DNA of 52,101 nucleotides from Ramazzottius varieornatus (GCA_001949185.1 BDGG01000001.1:7948594-8000694); one strand, 5' to 3'; shown: positions 22,843 through 33,889, counted from the stretch's first letter. Notes: a model not told the origin generated them from the sequence alone. Translations and numbers: made by a program.

Positions 22843-23803
22843 GATGGATAAACGGTTAGATGAATGGATAAGCGGATGGATAAAAACTTATCCGGATACC
22901 ATTTGGATGGATGAAAAGTTTATCCGTATCCAGCTTCTTGGATAAAACCTTTATCCGGATTATCCGAATATATCCGGTTAAACCAATTAGGTACAAACTA
23001 TATGTTCAATCACTAGAGCCAAACCGAAACTACCAAACTTTGTAGCGTATCTATTCATCTTCTGTCATCATTGCTACCATAGCTTCAAAAACAACCGTTC
23101 AAGGGTTCAGACATAACATGGCTTGAAGGGCCTCAGGTTCTAGGCGGTTACGAAGGACTGTAACGTATCGACCACAACCAGAGAACGCACTCTCAGGAGG
23201 TACAAAAGAAGCCTGTGCAGCCAGAACATCCTTCACAATGCGGTACAATGTCGGATAGCGGCTTTCCGACATGCTCCAAAATTCCAGGACATCTCTTTTG
23301 ACTGATTCCTTTGGATACAGGAAGAATTGGTCGTATTCGTTAAGCTGGGAGTCTGCTGCCAAAGTGACTTACGCCATCATCCGTTCGCGGATAGACAGCT
23401 GCGTATTCGGAGGTGGAGCGGTAGACTTCTCGGCAATGTCGGAACTTCCTCTTTGGCTGTAATAAAAACAACTTACAAACAGCACGAGCTATAGTTCGTA
23501 AGAACGGAAGAGTGTAACGAGAAACAATGTTCAATAAGCCGACTTCCAGTAGGCTTGTAACAGTGGAGAGATTGCGCATCGTTACGATTCTTTCAGACTA
23601 CTACGTAACGTTAGCAAGACGAGTTGGGCTGTTTTGCTTTGATTGTCTGTTTTATTGATTCAGGTAGGTTTATCCGGATAAAACTCGGATGGATAGAGAT
23701 GTTATCCGGATCATATCCGGATGGATGAAATTCTTATCCAATCCATGTTTTATCCGGATATATCCGGATAAATCCGTTGTGGATGGATAATTAACATCCC
23801 TAA
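22843..23803 (-). mobile_element. hAT-type transposon remnant with subterminal TATCCGGAT arrays
   Basis: Both ends (about 22843-22985 and 23665-23800) are dense in TTATCCGGAT and GGATGGAT words in both orientations, as expected of subterminal transposase-binding repeats. The right end read on the minus strand begins GGGATGTTAATTATCC, close to the CAGGGATG-type tip of hAT elements. The left end shares TGTTAAT but is more diverged. AAATACT occurs at both edges (22840s and 23802-23808) as a possible degraded duplication. The minus strand carries a hAT dimerisation domain. Confidence 0.65.
23099..23362 (-). pseudogene. hAT transposase C-terminal dimerisation domain
   Basis: Minus-strand reading gives EYDQFFLYPKESVKRDVLEF then W, YPTLYRIVKDVLAAQASFVP and PESAFSGCGRYVTVLRNRL. 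These are the FW, YP-x-L and SE-x-x-FS blocks of the hAT C-terminal dimerisation region. The rest of the transposase (BED finger, RNase H-like core) is not readable upstream in 23363-23660, so this is a deleted, non-autonomous derivative. Confidence 0.85.
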
Positions 23804-23816
23804 ATACTCTCCATAG

Positions 23817-24186
23817 GATTCCTGGTCTGTATCGAAGAAGTAAAGAAGGCCGACAAGAAAGTCAAGACCAAAGAATGGCGTGAAGTTACCATCAGAGATG
23901 AGACCATCGAGAAGGAACGAACCCTCATCTTACGAGGACCACCGGTAAAACCACCTCACTGAAAAACTCCCACCGACAGCATGTGCATTCATTTCATTCA
24001 TTTCATCCATTTCAGGCCGTCATTTTCGCGAAGAAAACGTTTGAGCATGGAACCCTAGTATTGAAAGGATTACAACTGGTGGAAGATTTCTTGGAGATCA
24101 TACCAGGAAAATTCATGTGGTACACGAACAATGATATTTCCAAGCATGAGCTCAAGGAATGGATGGATGAGCAATTAAACATGTAG
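23817..24186 (+). CDS. Two-exon ORF of unknown function beside the hAT end
   Basis: Exon A (23817-23944, after an acceptor CTCTCCATAG) and exon B (24016-24186) join in frame over a 71-base intron with a GT donor and the pyrimidine-rich acceptor CATTTCAG. The joined product ends ELKEWMDEQLNM at TAG 24184-24186 and gives about 99 residues rich in Lys and Glu, with no signal peptide or membrane segment. I do not recognise a family. No start codon or upstream exon is visible because the hAT remnant abuts the 5' edge. It may be the last two exons of a host gene, or a gene fragment captured by a mobile element. Confidence 0.35.
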
Positions 24187-24349
24187 TACAAGCGACTTTT
24201 TTATTTAATCATCTTTCTGGTTTGCAAACACACTGTTTCCCCAACTTTGATCCGATCGGCTGCTAATATTCACTTTTCCATCCTCGTCCTCACTCGTCTA
24301 TTACAAGCTGAATCTAATTATCCCACCTCGATCCTTCCAGTCTTCCTAC

Positions 24350-24397
24350 ATCCCCGACAAGCTGCGAGCGAGCCGAAGGCGAAGCGAACAGCTTGTA
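24350..24397 (-). repeat. Dispersed repeat end, inverse of 11129-11176
   Basis: This is the reverse-complement match to the block near 11129, sharing the core CAAGCTGCGAGCGAGCCGAAGG. Confidence 0.45.
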
Positions 24398-24712
24398 GTT
24401 ATATGAATGTTACGGTGCTGTGCGCAACAAGCTTTGCTTGTACATTTTTGAGCCAATGCTTGATATTTAAAGTTGTTATATTATTCGAGGTGTGTGTTGG
24501 TCCGCGATCAGGCATCTGTTGTAGCTGAGCGTTCGTCTAAGTTCATGCTGTTCCGGTATCCTGACCATCATATCGATATTGTTCACGTTCAGTTCGTTCG
24601 TAATACTGCCCAGTGTACAACGGATGCGGCCCCGCCTCGATTCTGCTGAATATCAGGAATAATACATAGTATCATTTTTTGTGGTTGGCATCCATGTAAA
24701 GACGCGGATACC

Positions 24713-25530
24713 AATGGTGCAAAACAGTTCCTCCCTCTGTGGAACGGTACAGCATCTTTCCTCGAATCAAATTGGACACCTGCGTTCCGACTCTCTCTTT
24801 TTACGGACGCAGCTTGGTCTATAGGCTGCGGAGCTATATGTGAACATGAATGGCTCCACAACAAGTGGCCGGCTTGGGTCATACAGCTGAACCCACCTAT
24901 TGCGTGGCTTGGAATAGTCCCCATTTGTTTACCCTGCCCTACCTATGGCTCTCGATGGCGGGATAAACGACTATAGTTTTATTCGGATAGCCAGGCTACA
25001 ATAGCGGTCTGGAGCAAGCTTTCATCACCTCGCGAGGGTCTTATGGAGTTCATCAGACGAATTTATTTTCAAGCGGCAAGGGGCAATTTCACACTCAGAA
25101 TTACACATATACCCGGAGTTGCGAACGCTGTAGCTGATTCACTCTCACGATTTCCTGTGGATCGGTTCCGCGCGCTTGCTCCGTCTGCAAACCAGTTTTC
25201 CGAGACCATAGACATGAACCTAACTTAGTCAAGGGAGTCGCTGAATCAGCCTCTTGGAAACTGGATCGATTCCTCGATGCAGGAGTCGACCAGCTCATAG
25301 ATGCCCACTTGGCTGATGGTTCCCGAAGAGGTTTTGGAACTGGAGTTAGAAGGATTTTCTGTTTCTGTATGACCTATGACTATCCATTGATGCCCATGGA
25401 TAGCAGAACTATCCGTCGCTTAGCCGCATTTTTTTTATGCTAATTTCTCTCATCGCACTGGCGGTGTCTATATTGCAGCAATTCATAAAATCCACCTGAT
25501 CCGGGTCAGCAAACCTTGCGACCAGTAATA
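24713..25530 (+). pseudogene. DIRS-like retroelement: RNase H and recombinase N-terminus
   Basis: One frame reads LSLFTDAAWSIGCGAICEHE, an in-frame TAG at 24974-24976, then FYSDSQATIAVWSK, NFTLRITHIPGVANAVADSL and FRALAPSA. This is the RNase H order of DIRS/Ngaro-type elements, with the ADSLSR tail. After TAG 25226 another frame carries DAHLADGSRRGFGTGVRRIF, the N-terminal arm of a tyrosine recombinase. After a second shift it reads GVYIAAIHKIHL. Neither the reverse transcriptase upstream nor the catalytic R-H-R-Y part of the recombinase is seen. The element is truncated and broken by at least two stops and one shift. A MITE lies just downstream. Confidence 0.75.
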
Positions 25531-25703
25531 GTACAATGTGCCAGAGGACATTCCTTCACTACCGGCACAACACCTCGTGTTCGTTCTCCATTCATGTAAC
25601 GTGTGCCAATGATGGTCTTTCCACGATGCTGACTTCAGCCGTCTGAGATTTGTGTCGTTATCTAGCGCTTAGTAACGTAACGGTGTATGTCGTAATTGGG
25701 GTA

Positions 25704-25963
25704 CAGGAGGAGTAAGCATGTGTGACCCAGTGAGGAAATGTGTGACCCAGTAGTCTCAAACGGCGCATCCATAGAAAAGCATGAGAAACTCGTACTTAAA
25801 ACAAAGCCTATGACGTAACGAATAACAGTGTTGAATTACAGTGTTGTCTATCTTACATGAAAAGTGTTTCTGTTAACGTAATGCATACTTGATACATGTC
25901 ACGCCGTCGGAGACTACAGGGTCACACATTTCCTCACTGGGTCACACATGCTTACTCCTCCTG
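25704..25963. mobile_element. MITE with about 62-base terminal inverted repeats and TA target site
   Basis: The ends CAGGAGGAGTAAGCATGTGT and its complement are identical for the first 45 bases and then match with about three differences to roughly base 62. TA flanks both ends (25702-25703 and 25964-25965), as in Tc1-mariner and pogo elements. Each arm holds two direct copies of ATGTGTGACCCAGT. The middle (about 136 bases) codes for nothing. High arm identity suggests recent mobility. Confidence 0.9.
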
Positions 25964-26399
25964 TACAGATTTCTGCGACTTTATGGATGATCGTTTTTGT
26001 TGGCCTGGCATGTTAAAGAAACTGTGTTTTACTCTTTAAGAGAACTACGTTTGGCTGCTGCAGAATATGGGAAAATTACAGGACAATTATTCGTTAACCC
26101 GGGTTCTCAGAACACAGTTCGAAATCACATTAACTGTTTCATCGGTTCAAATATCGCAAACTGGAATCGGTCTGCGTTCCCCATGATAGGACATTTTATT
26201 TCGTTTTGCTGATAGCTCGGATATTCGAAGTTTCTGTGCAGCTGGTAAGCTGATTCTTTTCTGTTTTTAAGGAACATACGGACCCCGTCGGAAGTTTGAC
26301 AATATGATACGAAAAGTCGGTGTGGTCGTTGGGGTTGTCACAACTGCGGCGTTTCTATTGTATATAAACTTGACAACTATCTGCAGTACTTTTTCCATT

Positions 26400-27446
26400 G
26401 AAAAATGCTAGACCTGGATGAGCATAACCATTCTACGAACAAGGCAGCATCTGGATATTATCATCAGTATCGAACTTGTCTGACGACGAAAAGCAGCAAA
26501 TCCAAACCTGGTTTGCATGCAACGGCTTTGTAAAGTATATGGTCAAAGCTATCATGACAGCAGAAACGCTAAGAGTAATTCCGAACGTCTAACTAGAAAG
26601 GACATTTACAACTACCGATACCACGTTGGTAAGTCAGCGTTGGATGGGGAGTCCGAATCCATTCGTGTGCTACGAAATCTGCAAGAATTTGCTAACCGAT
26701 TCCCTAACGCCAAGTGCACTATATCGACGGACGCCCGTGACGAAGCACCTGCAGATAACAGTTTTGCAGTTGACTGTATGTGCGGAATAAATACCGGGTG
26801 GTTTACCTGTGTTTAGTGCGTGTTTTTAGTGACGAGGGAACCGTCGTGTTTTCTTTTGGACAAGGATTTTACGCAGATAGCTACTATCGAGCAATTTTTA
26901 CCGTGATCCAGAGTCCTATTTTTCTCCTTTCATGACTTTCAAACCTGGAAGATCCTGATTGCAAGTCACAAGCTTAGTACAGTGGAAAGAAAAGACCCGT
27001 TTCTACGATTTCAAGACACACTGTATTCAAACACCATCCGCAACTTTGCTGCTGCTGCAAAAGCAAACAGTTTCTGGAGTACACCAATCCTGAGCTGTGG
27101 TCTTACTACGAACAAAACTGGAAAGCGTCGACCGAAATGTGGACACACGTTCACCGTAGTGGTATCCAGACCCTGGGAAACAATACGACAAACCGGATTG
27201 AGCGATTGTTTCTCACGGTGAAGAACCTTATAAAAGACTGTTTGCACAGGCTGCGTGAAACGAACTTCCGTTCACGAAATAATTATATTCCTTCTCGAAA
27301 ACATTGAAAACAGACCGATCGAATCGTCATTTGTGGAGTTCAAAAACGAACGCAACAGGTCGTTGTTGGTTAACTTCCCCATACCTGAGCTGGTTGAACT
27401 TGTCGAATCATCGGTTACATCGTTTGCTGCTTCTGTGATTGAATAG
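26400..27446 (+). pseudogene. MULE/ZSWIM-type transposase remnant
   Basis: The pieces appear in the expected order but in different frames: LDEHNHSTNKAA near 26416; LTRKDIYNYR and RFPNAKCTI at 26599-26730; a DKDFTQIATIEQFLP block near 26860 that resembles the DKD-x-x-E segment of the RNase H-like core; PELWSYYEQNWKASTEMW and TLGNNTTNRIERLFLTVKNL at about 27090-27235; and then FPIPELVELVESSVTSFAAS at 27375-27440. The last two resemble the transposase segment between the core and the SWIM finger in ZSWIM1/3-like MULEs. The SWIM finger itself is not seen. Several frameshifts make it non-functional. Confidence 0.6.
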
Positions 27447-27449
27447 CAG

Positions 27450-28485
27450 GCCGGATTATACAGTGTGGATGGGCCAAGTGACTACCCCCTCATGATATTC
27501 ACGGCACTCTCGACTGCGTATGGGCTGGTCCTCACAACTATTTTTTCTCAATTTAGTATCCCTTTTGCTACCCCTTAAAAATAACTTGCCAAGAAGGAAT
27601 GTTTAAACGAAGTCGAGAATCAACTAGAACTGCTGATTGCAAATTGTTTAACGGTAGTCTGGCTTCCAGCAAAAAAAGTGCTCTTCTATACCACTTGTTA
27701 ATTCACAGATACAGCTGCTCAGCAAAAGTGAGCCAAAATACAGGGTAAGCTCCAGGAAACAAGGTTCCTCGAAATATTTTGCATTTTTTCCGGCAGCTAA
27801 AAGCATGAACAGGAAGCCAAATCATTGTTTCATCTGAATCAAAAGCGCTTTTGGACAGACTTAGGAAAACGTGGGTGTGGCAAGGCCTTTCGCAGAAACT
27901 TGGTTCGCGGGGGTCGGTAACTTTTTCAGATTTTGAGAGAATGTCAGACAATTCCCATCTACTTGTGTGACAACGACTTACAAATCCGACACTGGAAAAT
28001 ATTAGTCCAATGACGGCACCATACGAAAACCGGTCGCAAGTGAGAACTCTACGGTTAGAACATTAATTATGATTTTTTCCACGACGACTGGTATACCTGC
28101 AAAATGGTCGAATTCGACAGTCTTGATTCATTTATCAAATTAGTTTGACTTTCTTGGAATCTTCCCTATTTTCTAACGACAACCCGGATAGTTTTATCTA
28201 CGTTCAAATCAAATTAGGGAAAGATACTCGCGCATGGAGTTATAGAGCGTCCGGTATGTTCCTGCCGAATAATCTTCCTTACCGGAAGTCATTTCAATCA
28301 AATTCTCTAACCTGGGCCTCAACGCATGCAAACGAGCTATGTCTCAGCGGAACCATCGTGAAAAGTTGCACACATTATGTGAAATGGCGAAAGAAAAGCG
28401 GGCAGTCTGATTTTTTTCTGCGCCAATGTTCCAGGTGGTAGTCATTTGGCCCATCCGCACTGTATCTGTCAGATGGCAATGCTGC
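27450..28485. other. Stretch without a recognisable gene
   Basis: One plus frame (28145-28441, 98 codons) and one minus frame (27703-27951) are open but show no domain or ATG-led start of interest. Confidence 0.4.
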
Positions 28486-28490
28486 GACAG

Positions 28491-28528
28491 ATTGTCATCT
28501 GACATCATCTGCTGTGTCAGATGACAAT
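28491..28528. repeat. Perfect 13-bp hairpin
   Basis: ATTGTCATCTGAC (28491-28503) and GTCAGATGACAAT (28516-28528) pair perfectly around a 12-base loop. A further copy of TGTCAGATGGCAATGC lies just upstream at about 28467, giving three related units in 60 bases. Confidence 0.85.
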
Positions 28529-28700
28529 GCCGAAAATTCTTGAGGTTGATTACTCACGGATAGCCGAACCACATCAACGTACGAAGTTGAAACTCATTCG
28601 TCCATCTGTTGCACCCGTTATGTTAGCGTGTGTTTCGGCATTGTTTGTCGTCGCATCTTTGAAGTATGGAAGCAGCTCTCGTTGCGGCTGTTCGACATGA
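28521..28700 (+). other. Small ORF with a membrane segment, possible signal-anchor exon
   Basis: From ATG 28521 the frame runs 59 codons to TGA 28698-28700 and holds one hydrophobic stretch (PVMLACVSALFVVASL) after a basic segment, as in the first exon of a type II Golgi enzyme. GTATGG just after that stretch could be a donor. No catalytic exon follows, and the start lies inside the hairpin, so the case is weak. Confidence 0.2.
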
Positions 28701-29024
28701 AAGACTGTTTGAAACGGTGGTGGAGGATTTCAATTCCGAGTGATTCGAAGATGTACGTCGGCACGGCGGTTGTGGTTGCAACGCTTGGACAGAAATTTAT
28801 CGGGCAATGTGGTGCTGTCAATTAGACCGTTATCAGAACACTCATCGAGGGCTGCATCATTCAGAAAAGGTGGAACTTGCATATTTTCGGATCACTCGGA
28901 ATTGAAATCCTCCCGTTTTTCTTAATCGAATTCTTCTTTTTCGTACGGTTTACCAGATAGTCGTCCCTGGTTTTCCATGTTATCCCAGTCAATTTACCAA
29001 ATCCTAGCTTCAGGAGAATATCCC

Positions 29025-29320
29025 AACGTTAATTCGAAAGGAGTGCCAAAACGCCTGTCACAAAACAGCGTCACAGTCAGGGTCACCAGTAACTACGCGG
29101 AAAAACTTTTTCGCCATCGACCTCACTACCAAATACCTGTATCGTGCTCATTTAGTGACGTGTCCGTTGAAATCATCATTTGAACCTACACTGTGCGTGT
29201 TTTCGTGCAAGTGCTCGTATGACTTCGACGATAAACCAGACTGGATAGCTCACCCACTTCGGTGCACTGAAAAGAGAAGAAAGAACGCCGTTTTCTTTAC
29301 ATGCTCTGAATCTACTTGCT
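29025..29320 (+). other. Cys/His-rich open frame without a start
   Basis: About 93 codons are open and end in CSESTCWR at a TAA near 29318. Cysteines and histidines are spaced as CVFSCKCSYDFDDKPDWIAH then PLRC, which resembles a zinc-binding pattern. There is no ATG and no clear splice site. It may be an exon or part of the retroelement that follows. Confidence 0.25.
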
Positions 29321-29690
29321 GGCGGTAAAGTGGACGTCGACGAGCACCAAATGCTGCATCGGAAATATGAACAGTTTCCAAGCCGACAGCTGGACACATT
29401 CCTGTGCTGTTTTACAGTTGGCAACAAACATGTCGTCACAATAGAGGACTCTTTGGCAGCGACATCTATAGCAATAGGTGATCAGTTGACGGATGAACAA
29501 AGACTAGTCCTCACGCAGCTCCTGAAAGAGTTTGTAGATGTCTTCACTACACCAGAGTTCCAAACGGAATCGTAGATGTAGGACCAATACACCTAGACAC
29601 AGTTGATGCAAGAGCTATAAATAATTTCTTCGACGGGACCGCGAGTATCCTGACCTTCTCTTCGCGGAAGCAGGACTCGACGCGCTCTAG
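29321..29690 (+). pseudogene. Ty3-like pol fragment
   Basis: The frame 29330-29575 ends IGDQLTDEQRLVLTQLLKEF then VDVF, the segment that commonly joins protease to reverse transcriptase in Ty3/gypsy-type pol. A neighbouring frame continues GPIHLDTVDARAI, similar to the first conserved block of the polymerase. No catalytic motif survives. The assignment rests on a short stretch. Confidence 0.4.
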
Positions 29691-29902
29691 GTAGATTTTC
29701 TCAACGAGCGGTTAGTCCCATATGTTTTGCTAGCGGCGATGATCCGTTAACGGCAGCTCTTTACCAGATTGCTCACCCCACGTTGACAATTCAGCGTAGC
29801 GCAGCTCGTTTCTGGACGTTTCCAGACAACGGAGAGTGCTTGGTATGCACCAATCTTTTCCAGTCGAACCATTCCAAAGGAATAAATTTCAGGCATGCTT
29901 TA

Positions 29903-30063
29903 CGAGGGGATTATGCTTGTCCTCCGCCTTTCTGAGATATTCTGACATGATCGAATGACGGAGAAGAGTCTGCTCTATCGTCTGAAACAGGCGTAGCTTG
30001 CGCAATGAAATCCTGGAAGACACTACGGGAACCGGAAGTGACGTCAGAATCTGGGCGGTACAT
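29903..30063 (+). repeat. Left terminal inverted repeat
   Basis: About 161 bases, beginning at the TA junction and ending in GGGCGGTACA. It pairs with 32094-32254. Confidence 0.85.
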
Positions 30064-30203
30064 GGTTTATTCAATCAAGCGGTTTGATTTCAGTGTTGTT
30101 GATTCTTTATTGATTTACAAAGTTGCGCTATGCTTTAGAATACAAGCTAATCACTTGTGCTGAGAAGTTTTCTTTCCTCTCTTCTACTCCTCCCGATAGC
30201 GCC

Positions 30204-32020
30204 ATGGAATCCGTTGATCCCATCAACATCTTAAACCTACTGCTGTCGGACTACGCGCAACATTTCCAACTGAGAGACTCTCCGAGCGAATCTGACAAGA
30301 TGTTGAAGACACTCATCAAAGGTACGAGTACTGTAAACTTCTACCGTTATGTCGATTTCCTAAAGCATATTCAAGTTTGGTCTTGTGCTGACAGACTTCT
30401 TGGACGTCCAGATCGACCAAGCTGGAAGTCCGATGTCGGCCACTGAAGATGATATTCAGTACAAGCTCTCGATTGGCGTGTCGACGTTCGATCAGCTGAA
30501 ACAGTCTATCGCTGAAACCAACCTGTTCCATGGACATAGCGAAGCACTTCGAATACACTCCGAATGATCGCCTTACCAGACCTGCTTCAAGTGGAACAGA
30601 ACCTTCTTCCCATTAGCTGTTTGTACCCCGAATCCCGAATCCGAAAGTGGCACCAAACCAGGCTGCTGATTTCGCCTACAAAAAACGTGCTGTTGGTTAT
30701 TGGACCAATGTCTCTTCCAAGAGGCGTCGTAGCCTGGCCAGTGTGCAGGACAACTTTAGAAAAGTCACCAGTACTCGCCAGCTGAGAGAATGGAGAAACC
30801 ACGATGGAAAAGGAGGCTCGCGGATCGATAAGCCGAAAGCGATACGAAGACAGGAGAGAAGTTCTTGCTTGCCAAGCAAAAGCCTAACGTAGTGAAAGAT
30901 TTGGATATTCAGCAGTGGACGGTTACAGCCAACCGTGAGATTGGACTTTCCGGTTCCACAGCTTCTACTCATTGGGTTGGAAAGTTCGTAACGTAAGGAT
31001 AATGTCAGACATGATCATTTACTCAATAACGTTTAAACTTTTGACGTTTGTGATCTTATCGCTCGTTTGAAGATACTATAACATCTGTGACAGAAAAATC
31101 ACGAAGTTTGTCACCGAAAATCACCTGAACGACGTACCGGACACGAAGACGAGTGCCGAAGAGTGCGTTGCCGTGGTCAGAGGAAGAACCCAGGCGTGCG
31201 GGAAAGACTGTCTGTGGAATGCCGATCAGAGTGGATTCGAGTACGAGATGAGACCAGGTCAAACTCTGGATTTCGTCGGTGCATAGCACGTTTTAGCACT
31301 CACAGTCTGAGAACTCGATGACTCACAGCTACAAGGTTATGATGTGCGTTTCACCAGGTGTCCGCAAGTTTCTGCCCGTTCTCTTCATCACGCTGCAAGA
31401 ACCCAAAGGAATCTTCCGACCACTTGTGAAAACGTCCATGTTTAAAGCTAGTAACCTGTATGTCACTGCTTCCACGTCTGGCAAGATGACCAAGGAGCTC
31501 TACAACGACAGGTGCGAGAAAATTTCCGTTCCGCACATGAATCAGCACTGTATATTCCTTGCTGGTTCTTGGTCGATGTTTTCTGACCAAGAATCCGTAC
31601 ATGAGATCAAACCGGAAGAACCGGAATATGAAATGATCACTATACCACCTAAAGTCACCGGTCAGATTCAACCACTGGACATTCTTTCCTTCCGGATGTA
31701 CAAGGGGTATTTCAGGAAGGTTTCGAACTGGATATTCACAATCACGCGGTTCAAGTCCACCATCGGGACGTCATATTGAAAATGCATTCCCTGATTTACC
31801 AGCAGTTTACTTCTCCTAGATTTTCTAACCTCATTGCTCAAGCTTGCCATTTGTCAGGTTATGTCGACAGGTCCCTAGAATATGTAAACCCCACAAAATT
31901 CTGTTTCCAAGGACTGAGTGGTCGTTGTGACCATGATAAATGTGAGCGTTCCTTGCTTCTGAAAAGTGGATGGTGTAAAGCTCTCTATGCTTCCACCACT
32001 TTTACGAAGAATATTATTTC
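30204..32020 (+). pseudogene. pogo/Tigger-like DDE transposase, catalytic Asp lost
   Basis: Exon 1 begins at ATG 30204 and ends at 30321 (GTACGAG donor); exon 2 starts at 30395. A further segment from 30647 reads FAYKKRAVGYWTNVSSKRRR and TSTRQLREW. After a frame change, DLDIQQWTVTANREIGLSGS gives the helix-turn-helix DNA-binding part (30898-30990). An intron ends near 31089. The DDE core then reads LWNADQSGFEYEM with the first Asp, a TAG after DFVGA at about 31284, LAGSWSMFSD where pogo-type cores normally have LLxDSWS (the second Asp replaced by Gly), and GQIQPLDILSFRMYK with the third Asp. The tail (31776-32010) is Cys-rich. The family performs cut-and-paste into TA. Stops, shifts and the lost Asp make it dead as read. 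Confidence 0.82.
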
Positions 32021-32093
32021 CGTAAGATTTACCTTCCATGATAATCTGAAGTTGAGTTTCGCATAATAAGTGAGGTCGATAAAATCAATAGGT

Positions 32094-32254
32094 GTGTACC
32101 GCCCAGAATTTGACGTTACTTCTGGTTCCCGTAGTGTCTTCCAGGATTTCGTTGCGCAAGCTACGCCTGTTTCAGACGATAGAGCAGACTCTTCTCCGTC
32201 ATTCGATCATGTCAGAATATCTCAGAAAGGCGGAGGACAAGCATAATCCCCTGG
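32094..32254 (-). repeat. Right terminal inverted repeat
   Basis: Inverse copy of 29903-30063. The ORF that runs through it on the plus strand is the same reading found on the minus strand at the left end. Confidence 0.85.
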
Positions 32255-32957
32255 TAAGTGGCGCACGCTTTAAGCGAGTAACACCAGAACCGTGCTCCAC
32301 TTCAAACAACGATCATGTCCATTTCATATGTAGTGTTGAGAAGGAAAACTTGCCGGCTGCGCAGCAGTTAGTTCGCCGAGTACTGTTGCCTCCTTGTTTT
32401 AGCCTGTCGAAGAAGACGTTCGGTTCCACAGGGATCTTGTTTCGGTGTTTCCTAGCGCTACTGAAGTACATCCGAAAGACGTTCGGAGGGGTGAATAGCG
32501 ATGGATCGGCCGGAGGGAAACACCTTATCCGTTACGCATCATCGCTTCAACGAAGTAGCGCATGTCCCGTCAATATTAGTTTCTGCCCGTACTATCCGAT
32601 TTTCTATTAACTAAAACAAGGAAAGGATCGCTGTGGAATGGATGCTGCTTTTCCGGCTTTGTCCAATACTTTTCTGGCTGCAACTCAAACCTTGTGAATA
32701 CGGTCAACACGGATGGTAGCAAGGAAGGACGTTTTCTAGCTTCGACAGTTCAGTCGACGACCACCTCGATTTTAAGAGGATCAAGGTCAACTCAGCACGA
32801 TGAATAGAAAGAGTCAACGGTTGAACAGGAAAAAGTATCGTTAAAAAGATCGATTTTTCAAGTTCAAGGCAACAGTTAGATCTGTTTGGCGTGCCAGCTA
32901 GACAGAGAAGACTTATGATACGTAGAGAGAAAATCTGGGTAGCCGTTCGGTTCATAT

Positions 32958-33640
32958 TTATAGTCCGAAGTTCAAGGGAGTAATCCTGATGTTGGACGGC
33001 CGGTTCTCGGTTTTCAAGACAATATCCAAATCGCTAGCAAAGAATTCGATGCGACCGACGGTGGAAGGCTTGGGGGCGTCAGGGCCGACACAAACTATCC
33101 GGAGGAAGTGAGGTATTATTCCGATGCTTTGCAGGTTGTTTTTCAGTTGCTCGGTGGTTACGTGTTTCGGGACACCCCGAATGGCGAAGTCACGACTCGG
33201 CGGCCTCTTAGCTTGTAGTGGGTTGGATGTTATATTTTCTTCATTAGGCAGCTTCGTACCTCTCATTACAACGAGGATTGCATTTCGCGAGACAGTAGGG
33301 TTCTTGGACGGTTGGAAATTTCGGGCAGCAACGGCAGCATCGGTTAAAATGGTGACAGGCTTGTCTGAGGACACGACACGCGTTGCTGTGGCGGTAGCTG
33401 AACCATACTGGGGACACTACTTGTGGTGGCAGGAGGCTCATATGGCGGAACAGGCAGCCGTTGGGGGACATTCCCCACAAAGGACAAACTTTCCAAGATG
33501 GAATCTTGGCTTACCTGCAGAACTTTGACGGTTTTCTGAAGCTCAAGCTTGTCCTTCTGTAGGGATTACACGAGGCTATCCAGGCGGCTGATCTGCTAAG
33601 CTTGGTGTCGAATGTGCTCCATGGGCTGGTACATGCGGAT
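32958..33640 (-). pseudogene. LINE ORF1 (gag-like) remnant
   Basis: Minus strand. The upstream part (about 33640-33510) reads SLQKDKLELQKTVKVLQ with a Leu/Lys periodicity typical of the ORF1 coiled coil, then a Pro-rich linker (QRLPVPPYEPPATTSS). After a frame change, 33374-32958 reads RDFAIRGVPKHVTTEQLKNN and later VGRIEFFASDLDIVLKTENR, ending at a TAG by 32958. This is the small nucleic-acid-binding fold that follows the coiled coil in ORF1 proteins of jockey-like LINEs. Two stops in the coiled coil and one shift break it. No endonuclease or polymerase follows on this strand. Confidence 0.55.
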
Positions 33641-33889
33641 CGGCCATATCCGGTCAAATACCTCTTTACAGCGATGCCTTGTTTTTAAACTTGTGTTGTA
33701 ACCTTTCAGAATCTCGGCCTCGGTCCCGAAAGTAAGTAGTCTCATAATCGTCAGCTTCTGTACCAGGTCATCTTTCGCTGTAGTAGATGGCTACGCCATA
33801 GCAGATAGATAACGGTCAATTGTTGACTGATTAGAAAGCACGAAATTAGATAAATGTAAATCGAGAAGCTTTGAGCTTTGACGGCCTGA

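Larger units (their letters stand above)
29903..32254 (+). mobile_element. pogo/Tigger-like DNA transposon, full length by TIRs
   Basis: The left arm 29903-30063 matches the reverse complement of 32094-32254 over about 160 bases with only a handful of differences. Both outer ends abut TA (29901-29902 and 32255-32256), the target duplication of Tc1/mariner/pogo elements, and start C(C/G)AGGGGATTATGC. The 2.35 kb element encloses one decayed transposase on the plus strand. Such long arms are unusual for pogo elements, which mostly have ends of a few tens of bases. Confidence 0.85.

Noticed and set aside
24589-24924. 111-codon minus frame
   Set aside because: It is antisense to the RNase H blocks of the DIRS-like element.
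32092-32610. 172-codon plus frame that looks like a gene
   Set aside because: Its first third is the right terminal repeat of the pogo-like element (the same words appear on the minus strand at 29889-30074); the rest has no domain.
33124-33528. 134-codon plus frame
   Set aside because: It is antisense to the LINE ORF1 remnant, whose minus-strand reading has recognisable coiled-coil and nucleic-acid-binding blocks.
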